Shown piece after piece: positions 55,808 through 63,442 of a DNA stretch of 64,000 nucleotides (its first letter is position 1; every line of letters begins with the position of its first letter). The stretch is from positions 186,001 through 250,000 of the forward strand of contig NZ_CAKMMG010000008.1 of assembly GCF_927798115.1 (NCBI RefSeq). Reading direction: 5' to 3'. The notes under the pieces are model-generated. The model had not been told where the DNA came from. It did no database searches and saw only the letters and a program-made list of their open reading frames with translations. The translations under genes and the position numbers were made by a program. The stretch is from Paenibacillus auburnensis. Lineage in GTDB: Bacteria > Bacillota > Bacilli > Paenibacillales > Paenibacillaceae.

Positions 55808-55834
55808 ATCGTTATAAAATATCACAATCGTTAT
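55808..55834. promoter_or_regulatory. Direct repeats upstream of hemH
   Basis: ATCGTTAT occurs at 55808-55815 and 55827-55834, 19 bp apart. On the minus strand TTCCAA-17-TATAAC gives a promoter-like pair in the same place, so a regulator bound here could control hemH. Function not known. Confidence 0.4.
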
Positions 55835-56036
55835 TGGAAGCACAATACATAAAATCATAGGTTTCTCATAAGACGGAGTAAATGGGAGAATTTGAGAGTT
55901 AAATAAAATATATTTTTTATGTTAATCGCAAATAGTGATTTTTCTTATAGGGTGTGTGATTTTATATACAGAGAAAAGAAGCTTAAATTTGATACCATCA
56001 AGCCAGAAATTACCTCTGAGAGGTTAATAGTTTTTA

Positions 56037-56074
56037 TGTGAATTAATTCACCCTTTTATGTGAATTGTTTCACC
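56037..56074 (+). promoter_or_regulatory. Tandem Crp/Fnr-type operators
   Basis: Two sites, TGTGA-ATTAAT-TCACC and TGTGA-ATTGTT-TCACC, match the Crp/Fnr family consensus TGTGA-N6-TCACA at nine of ten fixed bases. Their palindromic cores are 56038-56051 (perfect) and 56060-56073. They are 22 bp apart (two helical turns), each preceded by TTTTAT, and lie about 195 bp before the flavinylated protein gene. In Firmicutes this points to Fnr (anaerobiosis) or a relative. An A/T-rich -10-like stretch lies at 56083-56096. Confidence 0.65.
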
Positions 56075-56266
56075 TTATGCAGTATTAGTAAATAAGTGAA
56101 CGCATCTTCTGAAGTACACAACTGGGTCATGCAGGATCGGGAAAGGGGGGATGATTTCTTATGAAGAGACATGTTGTTCTTCGTAAGAAAGGACGGGAGA
56201 GGACCAGCAGGGGGATTTTTTCGAAGAGCTATATACTACTGGGGATTTGGTAAAGGAGAATATGCA

Positions 56267-58552
56267 TTGAAAAAACTAATTACTTTGTCAATCAGCGCAG
56301 CTTTACTGCTTGCGCCATTCGCTTACACAATTAACGCACCCGCTCTGAAATTGTCGGTGGATGCAGTTTCGGCAGCTTCTGAAGAAGCTCCGGCAGCGAC
56401 TGCAAAGCCAGCTGCTAAGCCAACCGCTAAGCCAACACCAAAAGCAACAGCAAAACCAACTGCAAAGCCTACACCAAAGGCAACAGCAAAACCAACTGCG
56501 AAACCAACGCCAAAAGCGACAGCTAAACCAGCTGCTAAACCGGCTGCAACACCAAAAGCAACAGCTAAACCGGCAGCAACAGCAAAAGCAACGGCAAAAC
56601 CAGCCGCAACAGCAAAACCAGTTGCAACAGCAAAACCGGCTGCAACGGCTAAACCTGTGACGGTTAAACAAAACGTGTATCAAGACGGTGTATATGTTGC
56701 CTACGGCAATGCTTACTCCAAGGGTACTGAAGGCGTAAAGGTTACGATCAAAGACGGAAAGATCGCTGATATCGTACTGATGAGAACCAACCCGAAAATC
56801 ATCGACAACACGGTAAGCAACAACTATAGCGGCGTGTGGGTAGCTTACGGTCTGATGAAAGAAAGACTGCTTGGCAAAACCAGAGACGAAGCAGCAGCAG
56901 TTGACGCTGTATCCGGCGCAACCCGCACCAGCACTGGCTGGAAACTGTCCGTAGACAGAGCGTTTGAAAGAGCGCTGAAAGTTAAACCGGCAGATGCTAC
57001 TTACTTCGCAGGGGACCACATGGGTGTTGACCCTGAAGGTAAATACGCTGTATTCGCAAGCTATGATGCTAACAGCCTTACAGCAGTGAAGCTGTATCCG
57101 ATGACCAGCACTGGTAGCTTCGTTGACGAAAAAGCATACACAGCTGAACAAACTGCAGCAATTGCAGCTATTACACCTGTACTGCTCGCCAAAGGATCTT
57201 CCGCACAGCCGGTTGCTGGCTTTGAAGCTGAATCCAAAGCTGCTATCAACGCTTTCTGGGATGCAGAACAAAATGCCAAAATCAACAACACCTCTGCTTA
57301 TGTTGACGGTTTCTATTCTTCTTACGGTACTGCAAGAAGCGTAGGCGTTGAAAGAGCCGATGTTGTTATCCGTAACGGCAAACTGGTAGACGTGAAACTG
57401 TACAGACTGGGAACCAACCTGATTGACAGAGGCACAACAGCTTATGCCGAAGTGGTAAAAGCTAACGCTCCAATGACTGCAAAATTGCTTGCTAACGGTT
57501 CTTATATCGCTAATTATGATGAAAAGGTAGACGGTATTTCCGGCGCTACTGAAAGCAGCCACGGCTGGAACCAGGCTGTACAAAGAGCATTCGAGAAAGC
57601 CCTGAAGGTTCCTACAGCTGGCCAATACTTCGACGGCAAGTTCGCAGGTGTGGATAACCAATCCAAAATCCTGCTGCTGGTTGATGTTGCAGCTGATCAA
57701 GTAACTGGAATTAAACTCAGCCTGTTCGGAACAGACGGCAAGCTTATTGCCGATGACAAACTGACTGCTGACCAAAAAACACTGGTTGAACAACTGACTG
57801 CAGGTCTGCTTGATAAAGGCGTGCAATTGGCTGATATTGCTGGCCAAGAAGCACTGTCCGCAGCAGCAAGAGCAGCACTGACTGACGCTTTGACTAATGC
57901 TTCCAAGGTTCAAGGCACTTATAAAGACGGTACTTTCACCTCTTACGGTAATGCTTATGATAAAGGCACGAACAAAGCTGATGTTACCCTGCGTAACGGC
58001 AAGATCGTAAATGTTGTTCTGACCCGCGTAGGTATGAACCTTGTAGACCTGGGCAAAGCAGCTTATGCTGAAGTGCAAAAGGCTATTCCTCAGCTCACTA
58101 CAAGCTTCATGTCAGCTGGCACCAAAGAAGGCGTACAACAGGTTGATGCGGTGTCCGGCGCAACTTCAAGCAGTAACGGATTTAAGACTGCAGTAGACAG
58201 AGCTTACGAAAAAGCAGAACTTGTAAAAGTAGATAAAGCAGCTTACTTCGACGGTATCTTCATCGGTACCAGCACTGACAAATCCGTAAATGTAATGGTT
58301 ACTGTGAAGAACAATGTTCCTGTAGCAATGACCGTATACTACTTGGATAAAGCCGGAAAAGTAAAAATTCCGGAAATGCTGACAGCAGCTGAAATTTCTG
58401 TGAAGTTTGAAATTGAGTCCACTTCGAACGGCAAATCCCTGCACAAATACGGCTACCATGCAGCAGTATTCGGTGCTAACGATGCTGAAAAGGCAGTCTC
58501 TGCCAAAGTCATTGAAGCGATCACTTCCGCTCTGGCAACAGCAAGTAAATAA
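56267..58552 (+). CDS. Secreted multi-FMN-binding protein with Lys/Pro/Ala stalk
   Basis: 761 residues from TTG 56267, 8 nt after AAAGGAG; the frame opens upstream but the signal peptide (MKKLITLSISAALLLAPFAY) begins here. Residues of about 44-135 are a (K-P/T/A)-rich low-complexity stalk. After that come three tandem units of about 205 residues. Each starts with an FMN_bind domain (DGVYVAYGNAY, DGFYSSYGTA, DGTFTSYGNAY) carrying the flavinylation motif SGAT: Thr219, Thr428, Thr633. Each unit ends with a related module lacking that Thr. The covalent FMN link is made by ApbE-type transferase in homologous proteins. No LPXTG, lipobox or C-terminal anchor. Candidate extracellular electron-transfer protein; the upstream Crp/Fnr-type sites suggest oxygen-responsive control. 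Confidence 0.85.
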   Translation: MKKLITLSISAALLLAPFAYTINAPALKLSVDAVSAASEEAPAATAKPAAKPTAKPTPKATAKPTAKPTPKATAKPTAKPTPKATAKPAAKPAATPKATAKPAATAKATAKPAATAKPVATAKPAATAKPVTVKQNVYQDGVYVAYGNAYSKGTEGVKVTIKDGKIADIVLMRTNPKIIDNTVSNNYSGVWVAYGLMKERLLGKTRDEAAAVDAVSGATRTSTGWKLSVDRAFERALKVKPADATYFAGDHMGVDPEGKYAVFASYDANSLTAVKLYPMTSTGSFVDEKAYTAEQTAAIAAITPVLLAKGSSAQPVAGFEAESKAAINAFWDAEQNAKINNTSAYVDGFYSSYGTARSVGVERADVVIRNGKLVDVKLYRLGTNLIDRGTTAYAEVVKANAPMTAKLLANGSYIANYDEKVDGISGATESSHGWNQAVQRAFEKALKVPTAGQYFDGKFAGVDNQSKILLLVDVAADQVTGIKLSLFGTDGKLIADDKLTADQKTLVEQLTAGLLDKGVQLADIAGQEALSAAARAALTDALTNASKVQGTYKDGTFTSYGNAYDKGTNKADVTLRNGKIVNVVLTRVGMNLVDLGKAAYAEVQKAIPQLTTSFMSAGTKEGVQQVDAVSGATSSSNGFKTAVDRAYEKAELVKVDKAAYFDGIFIGTSTDKSVNVMVTVKNNVPVAMTVYYLDKAGKVKIPEMLTAAEISVKFEIESTSNGKSLHKYGYHAAVFGANDAEKAVSAKVIEAITSALATASK

Positions 58553-58570
58553 CTTGATTTATAACAAATG

Positions 58571-58620
58571 AAGGGGTTGTCCTTAGCCATGTAAGTGGCG
58601 GGGGACGACCCCTTTTTTTT
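58571..58620 (+). terminator. Terminator after the flavinylated protein gene
   Basis: AGGGGTTGTCC pairs with GGACGACCCCT (wobble pairs), then eight T. A second, weaker ACGA.../...TCGT hairpin with six T (58632-58672) follows. Confidence 0.85.
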
Positions 58621-58823
58621 GAATACATAGAAACGAACACCACCCTTTAAGGACGGTGAAGTCGTTTTTTCTTCGTATTATCGTGTATAATAGTAGATTC
58701 ATAAAGAACAGCGACATAATTAGCAATGACAATCGTATAGTATTTAAAGGGATTTACGAGATGAATGTCTAAAGTTTACTATATACAACAGGTGAAAGCC
58801 TGTAAGTAACAGGAGGCTCCAAC

Positions 58824-59780
58824 ATGACACTTATTAAACAGCTATCACCACAGGATGAATTCGTCGGCTTCTATCTGCTCAGAGAGCTGACGCTGAAACA
58901 AACAAACGGTACTCCTCCAAAGGATTATTTTGATATTGTACTCGGTGATTCCAGCGGCCAGTTATCGGCCAAGTATTGGGATGTCAGCACGACTGATAAA
59001 GAAACCTTTTTTCCGATGGCACTGGTAAAAGTTCGTGGCATTGCCCATACCTACCGTGAAAAGCTGCAGATCAAGGTCACCAAGATACGGCTGGCTAATG
59101 AGTCCGACGGTGTATCATTGACCGATTTCATCCGTTCGGCGCCGATCCGTCCGGTGGATCTGATCCATACGATCAAAGGTGCTATGGCCAGTATCGCGGA
59201 TCAGGAAATTTCGACGCTTGTCTCGTTTTGTGTTGGTAAAGTGGAAGAGAAGCTGATGCATTATCCGGCGGCTAAAACCCACCACCATGCGTATTTCGCC
59301 GGGCTTGCTTATCATATGGTACGGATGCTGGAAATCGGAGATTTCCTGTGCAAACAGCGCCCGTTCCTGAATCCCGATTTGATGAAAGCGGGGATTATTT
59401 TACATGATATCGCCAAACCGGAGGAAATGATCTCCCAGTTTGGAATTGTCTCGGATTACAGTGTACAAGGCAAGCTTATCGGGCATATCTCGATGGCCTC
59501 GAACTGGATTACAGAAGCGGCGATCCGCTCTAACATTGATTTGGAATCTGAAAAAGTGCTGGCGCTGCAGCATCTGGTGTTGTCGCATCATAATTTGGGG
59601 GAATGGGGCAGCCCTGTTCAGCCGCAGACGGCGGAGGCGGTAGCCCTGCATCACATTGATGCTATGGATGCCAAGCTGCAGATGGTGGAGGATGCGCTGG
59701 ATACAACGCCTGAGACCGAAGAATGGACACCTTTTATCCGTGGACTGGAAAATAAGGCGGTATACCGCCTGAAGCTATAA
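58824..59780 (+). CDS. yhaM: 3'-5' exoribonuclease YhaM
   Basis: 318 residues. N-terminal OB fold (about 1-110) and a C-terminal HD phosphohydrolase-type domain with THHHAYFAGLAYH, ILHDIAKPEE and HHIDAMDAK metal motifs. This OB-HD layout is the YhaM/Cbf1 3'-5' exonuclease of Firmicutes, which trims RNA (and single-stranded DNA) ends. ATG behind AACAGGAGGC. Monocistronic with terminator. Confidence 0.93.
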   Translation: MTLIKQLSPQDEFVGFYLLRELTLKQTNGTPPKDYFDIVLGDSSGQLSAKYWDVSTTDKETFFPMALVKVRGIAHTYREKLQIKVTKIRLANESDGVSLTDFIRSAPIRPVDLIHTIKGAMASIADQEISTLVSFCVGKVEEKLMHYPAAKTHHHAYFAGLAYHMVRMLEIGDFLCKQRPFLNPDLMKAGIILHDIAKPEEMISQFGIVSDYSVQGKLIGHISMASNWITEAAIRSNIDLESEKVLALQHLVLSHHNLGEWGSPVQPQTAEAVALHHIDAMDAKLQMVEDALDTTPETEEWTPFIRGLENKAVYRLKL

Positions 59781-59815
59781 AGCCATTCTCTGCAGTAAGT
59801 GACTATAAAAATGTA

Positions 59816-59857
59816 CAAGAGCAGGTTCTTCCCGGCTGGGGAAGACCTGCTCTTTGT
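59816..59857 (+). terminator. Terminator after yhaM
   Basis: AAGAGCAGGT (59817-59826) pairs with ACCTGCTCTT (59845-59854) with an inner TCCC/GGGA stem, then T. Confidence 0.88.
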
Positions 59858-59899
59858 TGTGTTGCATAGCCGTCTTTTGGAGGAATATCCGCTTTGTTG

Positions 59900-60204
59900 G
59901 TGGAACCGCCGATAATAACGCTGATATGAGGCGAACGGGCTGAAACAGAGGTAAAACTACCGTTGAATTCGCTCATATGAGGCGGAACGGTCGAATCAAA
60001 GGTAAAACTACCGTTGAATTCGCTCATATAAGGCGGACCGGTCGAATCAAAGGTAAAACTACCGTTGAATTCGCTCATATAAGGCGGACGGGTCGAATCA
60101 AAGGTAAAACTACCGTTGAATTCGCTCATATAAGGCGGACGGGTCGAATCAATGGTAAAACTACCGTTGATTTACCTCATGTGCCGCGCTCTATCTGCAA
60201 GTGT
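59900..60204. repeat. 51-bp tandem repeat array
   Basis: Copies of a 51-bp unit begin at 59950, 60001, 60052, 60103 and 60154 (last one diverging after about 18 bp), with a degraded copy from about 59900. Units differ by one to three bases. Each contains a GGTA/TACC mini-hairpin and a TTGAATTCG arm that pairs with CGAATCAA (one bulge). Because 51 is divisible by three, frames stay open on both strands, but none has a ribosome binding site. It lies between yhaM and an opposing exonuclease gene; no known function. Confidence 0.85.
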
Positions 60205-60243
60205 TAACACGTTTGGACATTCATCTTAGCAGCACAGCTTCGC

Positions 60244-60906
60244 TCAGAAGTGCGGCTTAACAGACGAAGCCGTCTGCAACGAAGTAAGAGCCTTGGTAGG
60301 CTGCTTCTTTCGGGGTGCTTTTTTAGGCGGTGATTTAAAAGGAGTATACCCGCCTGTGAACATCTTGCCGGCTGTATAACCCTGATTGTCTGCCAGCAGG
60401 ATCGGTTCAAACTTTTGGTCCTGCTCCATCAGCTTGAGCAGAATGAGTGCTGCCGCACGTGCATCGTCGAGCGCATCATGATGCTTCAGACTGATGCCGA
60501 AATGCTGTGATACTACGTTCAATTTATGGGACGGCAGCTCCTGGAGCATTTTTTTGCCGAGCAGATATGTGCACAAATATTGAAAATCAGGGTAGTGGTT
60601 CCCCGAGGCATCCAGACAATAACGCAGTACGCTCATATCAAAGGCCGCATTATGCGCCACCACGATCTCGCCCTGCAGCAGCGGCTCTACACTGCTCCAC
60701 AGCTCCTCAAACGTAGGCTGTCCCTGAACCATTGAGGGTGTAATACCGTGAATAGCGATGTTCATTCCGTCAAACCGCTGGCGCGGATCAATCAGCCACA
60801 CATGCTCGGCGGTGATAACGCCTTCTCTTACCTGGACAAGGCCTAGAGAACAGGCGCTTGAGCGGCTGGAGTTCGCGGTCTCAAAGTCAATTGCAGTAAA
60901 ATTCAT
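60244..60906 (-). CDS. DEDDh 3'-5' exonuclease (DnaQ-like)
   Basis: 220 residues. Exonuclease III-like fold with motif I FTAIDFETAN, motif II VVAHNAAFDMSVL and motif III HDALDDARAAALILL, giving the D-E-D-D-H metal site. The basic C-terminus (PPKKAPRKKQP) may help bind nucleic acid. It belongs to the small proofreading-domain family seen alone in Firmicutes; the natural substrate is unknown. ATG 60906 after AAGGGG. Confidence 0.9.
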   Translation of the reverse strand: MNFTAIDFETANSSRSSACSLGLVQVREGVITAEHVWLIDPRQRFDGMNIAIHGITPSMVQGQPTFEELWSSVEPLLQGEIVVAHNAAFDMSVLRYCLDASGNHYPDFQYLCTYLLGKKMLQELPSHKLNVVSQHFGISLKHHDALDDARAAALILLKLMEQDQKFEPILLADNQGYTAGKMFTGGYTPFKSPPKKAPRKKQPTKALTSLQTASSVKPHF

Positions 60907-61035
60907 TGGTAAAGCCCCTTATCTATCATATGTACTATTCATATTAGAGTAGTGAGAGGGGAAATACAATCTACTGAATTTACAATAAAGTGGAACTCGG
61001 AGTAGAAGTGCTGTAGAGGCCGATTCAAAAGCAGA

Positions 61036-61066
61036 AAGGCTGGCCCGGAGGGGCTAGCCTATTTTT
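61036..61066 (-). terminator. Terminator after the GNAT gene
   Basis: AGGCTGGCC (61037-61045) pairs with GGCTAGCCT (61052-61060), which includes the GNAT stop codon. T-rich sequence follows on both strands. Confidence 0.65.
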
Positions 61067-61611
61067 GTGCGCAATGGCTGCTCTTCGCCTAGTGTGGGGG
61101 AGGATAGCAGGTCCAGCTGATAGCCCTTGACCAGGGTTTCGCCGTTCATAATATCAGTGTCATAGGCCCGCTTGAAGCCTAGGCGCTCGTAGAGCTTGAT
61201 GGCTGAGGCCATCATATCGGAGGTGTGGAGGTTCAGGGTAGAGGCACCCCATTCGAGGGATCTTCGCGCGGCATCCTGGATCAGGAGTGTAGCAATTCCG
61301 CGGCCGCGGGCATCAGGGGATACAGCGAGCAGGCGCAGGACAGGGGAGTGGATGCCAAGCTCAGGCTTGCCATAGGCAGTTTCCGAGGAAGTGAACAACA
61401 GTGCGCTGCCCACAATTTGCTTATCGGCTTCTGCAATGATACGGGCAGCAGGGGCATTTCCGTGTATAGAATCGAGAATGGAATCCCGGTATTCAAACCA
61501 GTAGGCCACAGGCAGGAAAGCTGAATATTGGCTGTATGCGTCAAGCAGCACTCCGGCGATGGCCTCACGATCGCTATCTACAGCTTCACGGATAATAATC
61601 TCTTTTGACAT
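61054..61611 (-). CDS. GNAT-family N-acetyltransferase
   Basis: 185 residues. Acetyl-CoA binding motif is SPDARGRGIATLLIQDA, followed by the C-terminal YERLGFKRAY segment; the N-terminus IIIREAVDSDREAIAGVLLDAY is typical. Acceptor unknown. ATG 61611 with a weak ribosome binding site. Its neighbours give no hint of a pathway. Confidence 0.88.
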   Translation of the reverse strand: MSKEIIIREAVDSDREAIAGVLLDAYSQYSAFLPVAYWFEYRDSILDSIHGNAPAARIIAEADKQIVGSALLFTSSETAYGKPELGIHSPVLRLLAVSPDARGRGIATLLIQDAARRSLEWGASTLNLHTSDMMASAIKLYERLGFKRAYDTDIMNGETLVKGYQLDLLSSPTLGEEQPLRTKIG

Positions 61612-61718
61612 GTTCTCGTTATGCCCCCCTAAGTCAAATTGATAAGCTCATGTGAATGCTGTCATTATAATTGACAATTCCTATTGATATAAGAGGAATT
61701 TAAATATTCTGATAACTG

Positions 61719-61742
61719 GATAGAAAACTTCTATCTGTTTTT
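61719..61742 (+). terminator. Short terminator-like hairpin upstream of the LysR gene
   Basis: GATAGAA-AAC-TTCTATC (61719-61735) is a perfect 7-bp stem with T-rich sequence after it. It may shield the LysR promoter from upstream transcription. Confidence 0.45.
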
Positions 61743-61787
61743 GTGATTATTTTAATGGGAAACGGGCCGAAAAGCATTGCAGATGTG

Positions 61788-61816
61788 TTGACAAAAAAAT
61801 AGGCCGTGACTAAGAT
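61788..61816 (+). promoter_or_regulatory. Promoter of the LysR-type regulator gene
   Basis: TTGACA (61788-61793), 17-bp spacer, TAAGAT (61811-61816): a near-consensus sigma-A promoter about 90 bp before the GTG start. Confidence 0.8.
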
Positions 61817-61908
61817 ATATACAAAATCTATAAGGTAAACATCGCCATAATTCATTGTTAATTCATCGGAATAGTAAAATATTATAAAGCGATAAAGGAG
61901 GCCTTGGA

Positions 61909-62802
61909 GTGAATATCGATAATATTGAGGCATTTGTGTACATCAACCACTATGGAAGCTTCAATAAAGCCGCCGAAGTCCTGTATATCTCACAGCCGAC
62001 TGTAACGGCCCGCATTCAGTCGCTAGAACGGGAGCTGGATTGCCGGGTGTTTGACCGGATGGGCAAACAGATTCATCTTACGGATAAAGGCAAGCAGTTT
62101 CTTCCGTATGCCCAGCAGATTCTCCAGGTCTACCAAAACGGCAAACATCAGCTCCAGGCGAAGGGGCATATTCCGAATGAGCTGAGAATCGGCAGTACAG
62201 TATCGGTGTCCAATTATCTGATGCCGCATCTGCTGCTTCATTTGAAACGGAAATATCCGCATATCAACATTAAGCTGACGACTTCATCCACAGATCTGCT
62301 GATTGATAAGCTGAAAGCGAAGGAGATTGATGTGGCTTTTATCCGTAAAGTTGTTAATCCGGCGATTCAGGCTTTCCCGTTCTGCGAGGATCCTATTTCG
62401 CTGTATGTGTATGCAGGGCACCGGCTGGCTCTAAGCGGTCGTGCTTCCCTGCAGGATATCCGCAAGGAGACGCTGGTCTTTTTTGAATGCGGCTCTTTGG
62501 ACTGGATGCGGCTGCACCGCGTATTTGAGAGCATGGAACAGCCGCCGAATATTGAATATCAAGTAGATAATCTGGAAACGGCCAAGAAGCTTGTATTGAA
62601 AAAAGCGGGCATTTGCTTTCTTCCGGCACTAAGCGTACAGGAGGAGGTAGCGGCAGGAACGCTGATCCGGGTCGATATCGCGGAGACAGAGGGGATCTCC
62701 CTGCGGACCAGCCTGATTTCACTGAACGGGGAGAACGGAGAATTCATAGAGACCCTGCTTGAACTGGGTGACCTCAAAGCCGGAGATCGACAAATTGTAT
62801 AG
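61909..62802 (+). CDS. LysR-type transcriptional regulator (YtlI/AscR-like candidate)
   Basis: 297 residues. N-terminal winged helix (about 1-60: DNIEAFVYINHYGSFNKAAEVL, PTVTARIQSLERELDCRVFDR) and a LysR substrate-binding domain. Start GTG 61909, 7 nt after AAAGGAGG. It is followed by a GNAT and an amino-acid-binding lipoprotein, the gene order of the B. subtilis ytlI-ytmI-tcyJ locus for sulfur compounds, though there the regulator is divergent. The identity of the effector (an O-acetylserine-type signal in YtlI's circuit) is inferred from that similarity only. Confidence 0.85.
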   Translation: MNIDNIEAFVYINHYGSFNKAAEVLYISQPTVTARIQSLERELDCRVFDRMGKQIHLTDKGKQFLPYAQQILQVYQNGKHQLQAKGHIPNELRIGSTVSVSNYLMPHLLLHLKRKYPHINIKLTTSSTDLLIDKLKAKEIDVAFIRKVVNPAIQAFPFCEDPISLYVYAGHRLALSGRASLQDIRKETLVFFECGSLDWMRLHRVFESMEQPPNIEYQVDNLETAKKLVLKKAGICFLPALSVQEEVAAGTLIRVDIAETEGISLRTSLISLNGENGEFIETLLELGDLKAGDRQIV

Positions 62803-62825
62803 ATGTATTAAAAAACTCTATTAGC

Positions 62826-62867
62826 GCATGGTTACATGCAGTGATAAAGTTAATTGCATATAATCAC
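62826..62867 (+). promoter_or_regulatory. Control region of the GNAT/amino acid transporter operon
   Basis: GCATG-GTTA-CATGC (62826-62839) is a perfect dyad. GTGAT (62841-62845) and ATCAC (62863-62867) form a wider dyad around a TATAAT -10 box (62859-62864). No -35 box is present at 17 bp, which fits an activator-dependent promoter such as one for a LysR protein. Confidence 0.5.
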
Positions 62868-62922
62868 GACTAATTCGATAGGGATTATGAAGTTAATTTT
62901 TAAAAAGTTTGGAGGGAAGGTC

Positions 62923-63438
62923 ATGAGTGAGATTTACCGGCTGGCAGAACAGAAGGATGCGGAACAATTGCTGGATGTTACATACCGCGCCTATCAGCTG
63001 ATTCGTGAACTCGGGCTGCATTGGCCGGCAGCTACAGCCGACTTGGCGCTTATTGAAGACAACATAGCCACGAATGAGTGTTATGTGCTTGAAGTCGGCG
63101 GGACAATAGTTGCGACTATTACACTCTCCAAGGAAGAAGAGGTCAAGAAGCTTAGTCCGCTGCCTTTTATTAAGTGGTTCGCTGCTCACCCGGATTACAG
63201 CAACAGGGGATATGGCGGCAAGCTGCTGGACTGGGTGGAAGAGAATATTATTCTTGGACAATTGGGTTCACCTGAAGTCACTCTGGCAACGGCGAAGAAG
63301 CATCCGTGGCTGGTTCAAATGTATGAACGGCGGGGTTACAAAAGGTTCCTGGAGCTGGACCCGCAGAATGGCGACGGCATCATGTATCTGCTGAAAAAAA
63401 CACTTGCAGACAAACCACAATTTATTCAAAGGGGATAG
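62923..63438 (+). CDS. GNAT-family N-acetyltransferase (YtmI/SnaA-like candidate)
   Basis: 171 residues, ATG 62923 behind GGAGGGAAGG. GNAT core with acetyl-CoA loop SNRGYGGKLLDWVEE and the C-terminal MYERRGYKRF. In B. subtilis the ytmI product acetylates modified cysteines so that they can be cleaved and reused as a sulfur source; the neighbouring transporter and LysR genes make the same job plausible here. The next gene starts 5 bp after its stop. Confidence 0.83.
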   Translation: MSEIYRLAEQKDAEQLLDVTYRAYQLIRELGLHWPAATADLALIEDNIATNECYVLEVGGTIVATITLSKEEEVKKLSPLPFIKWFAAHPDYSNRGYGGKLLDWVEENIILGQLGSPEVTLATAKKHPWLVQMYERRGYKRFLELDPQNGDGIMYLLKKTLADKPQFIQRG

Positions 63439-63442
63439 AAAC

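Noticed and set aside
56303..58078. Minus-strand frame of 591 codons opposite the flavinylated protein gene
   Set aside because: It mirrors the plus-strand repeats, is Cys/Ser/Phe-rich with no domain and no ribosome binding site; the plus strand has a signal peptide and FMN_bind motifs.
59900..60204. CRISPR array
   Set aside because: Units repeat directly every 51 bp with no unique spacers and no cas genes nearby, so this is a plain tandem repeat.
59803..60207. Repeat proteins on both strands (17-residue repeats such as MSEFNGSFTFDSTRPPY)
   Set aside because: Open only because 51 is divisible by three; no ribosome binding site on either strand, and the minus frame runs through the yhaM terminator.
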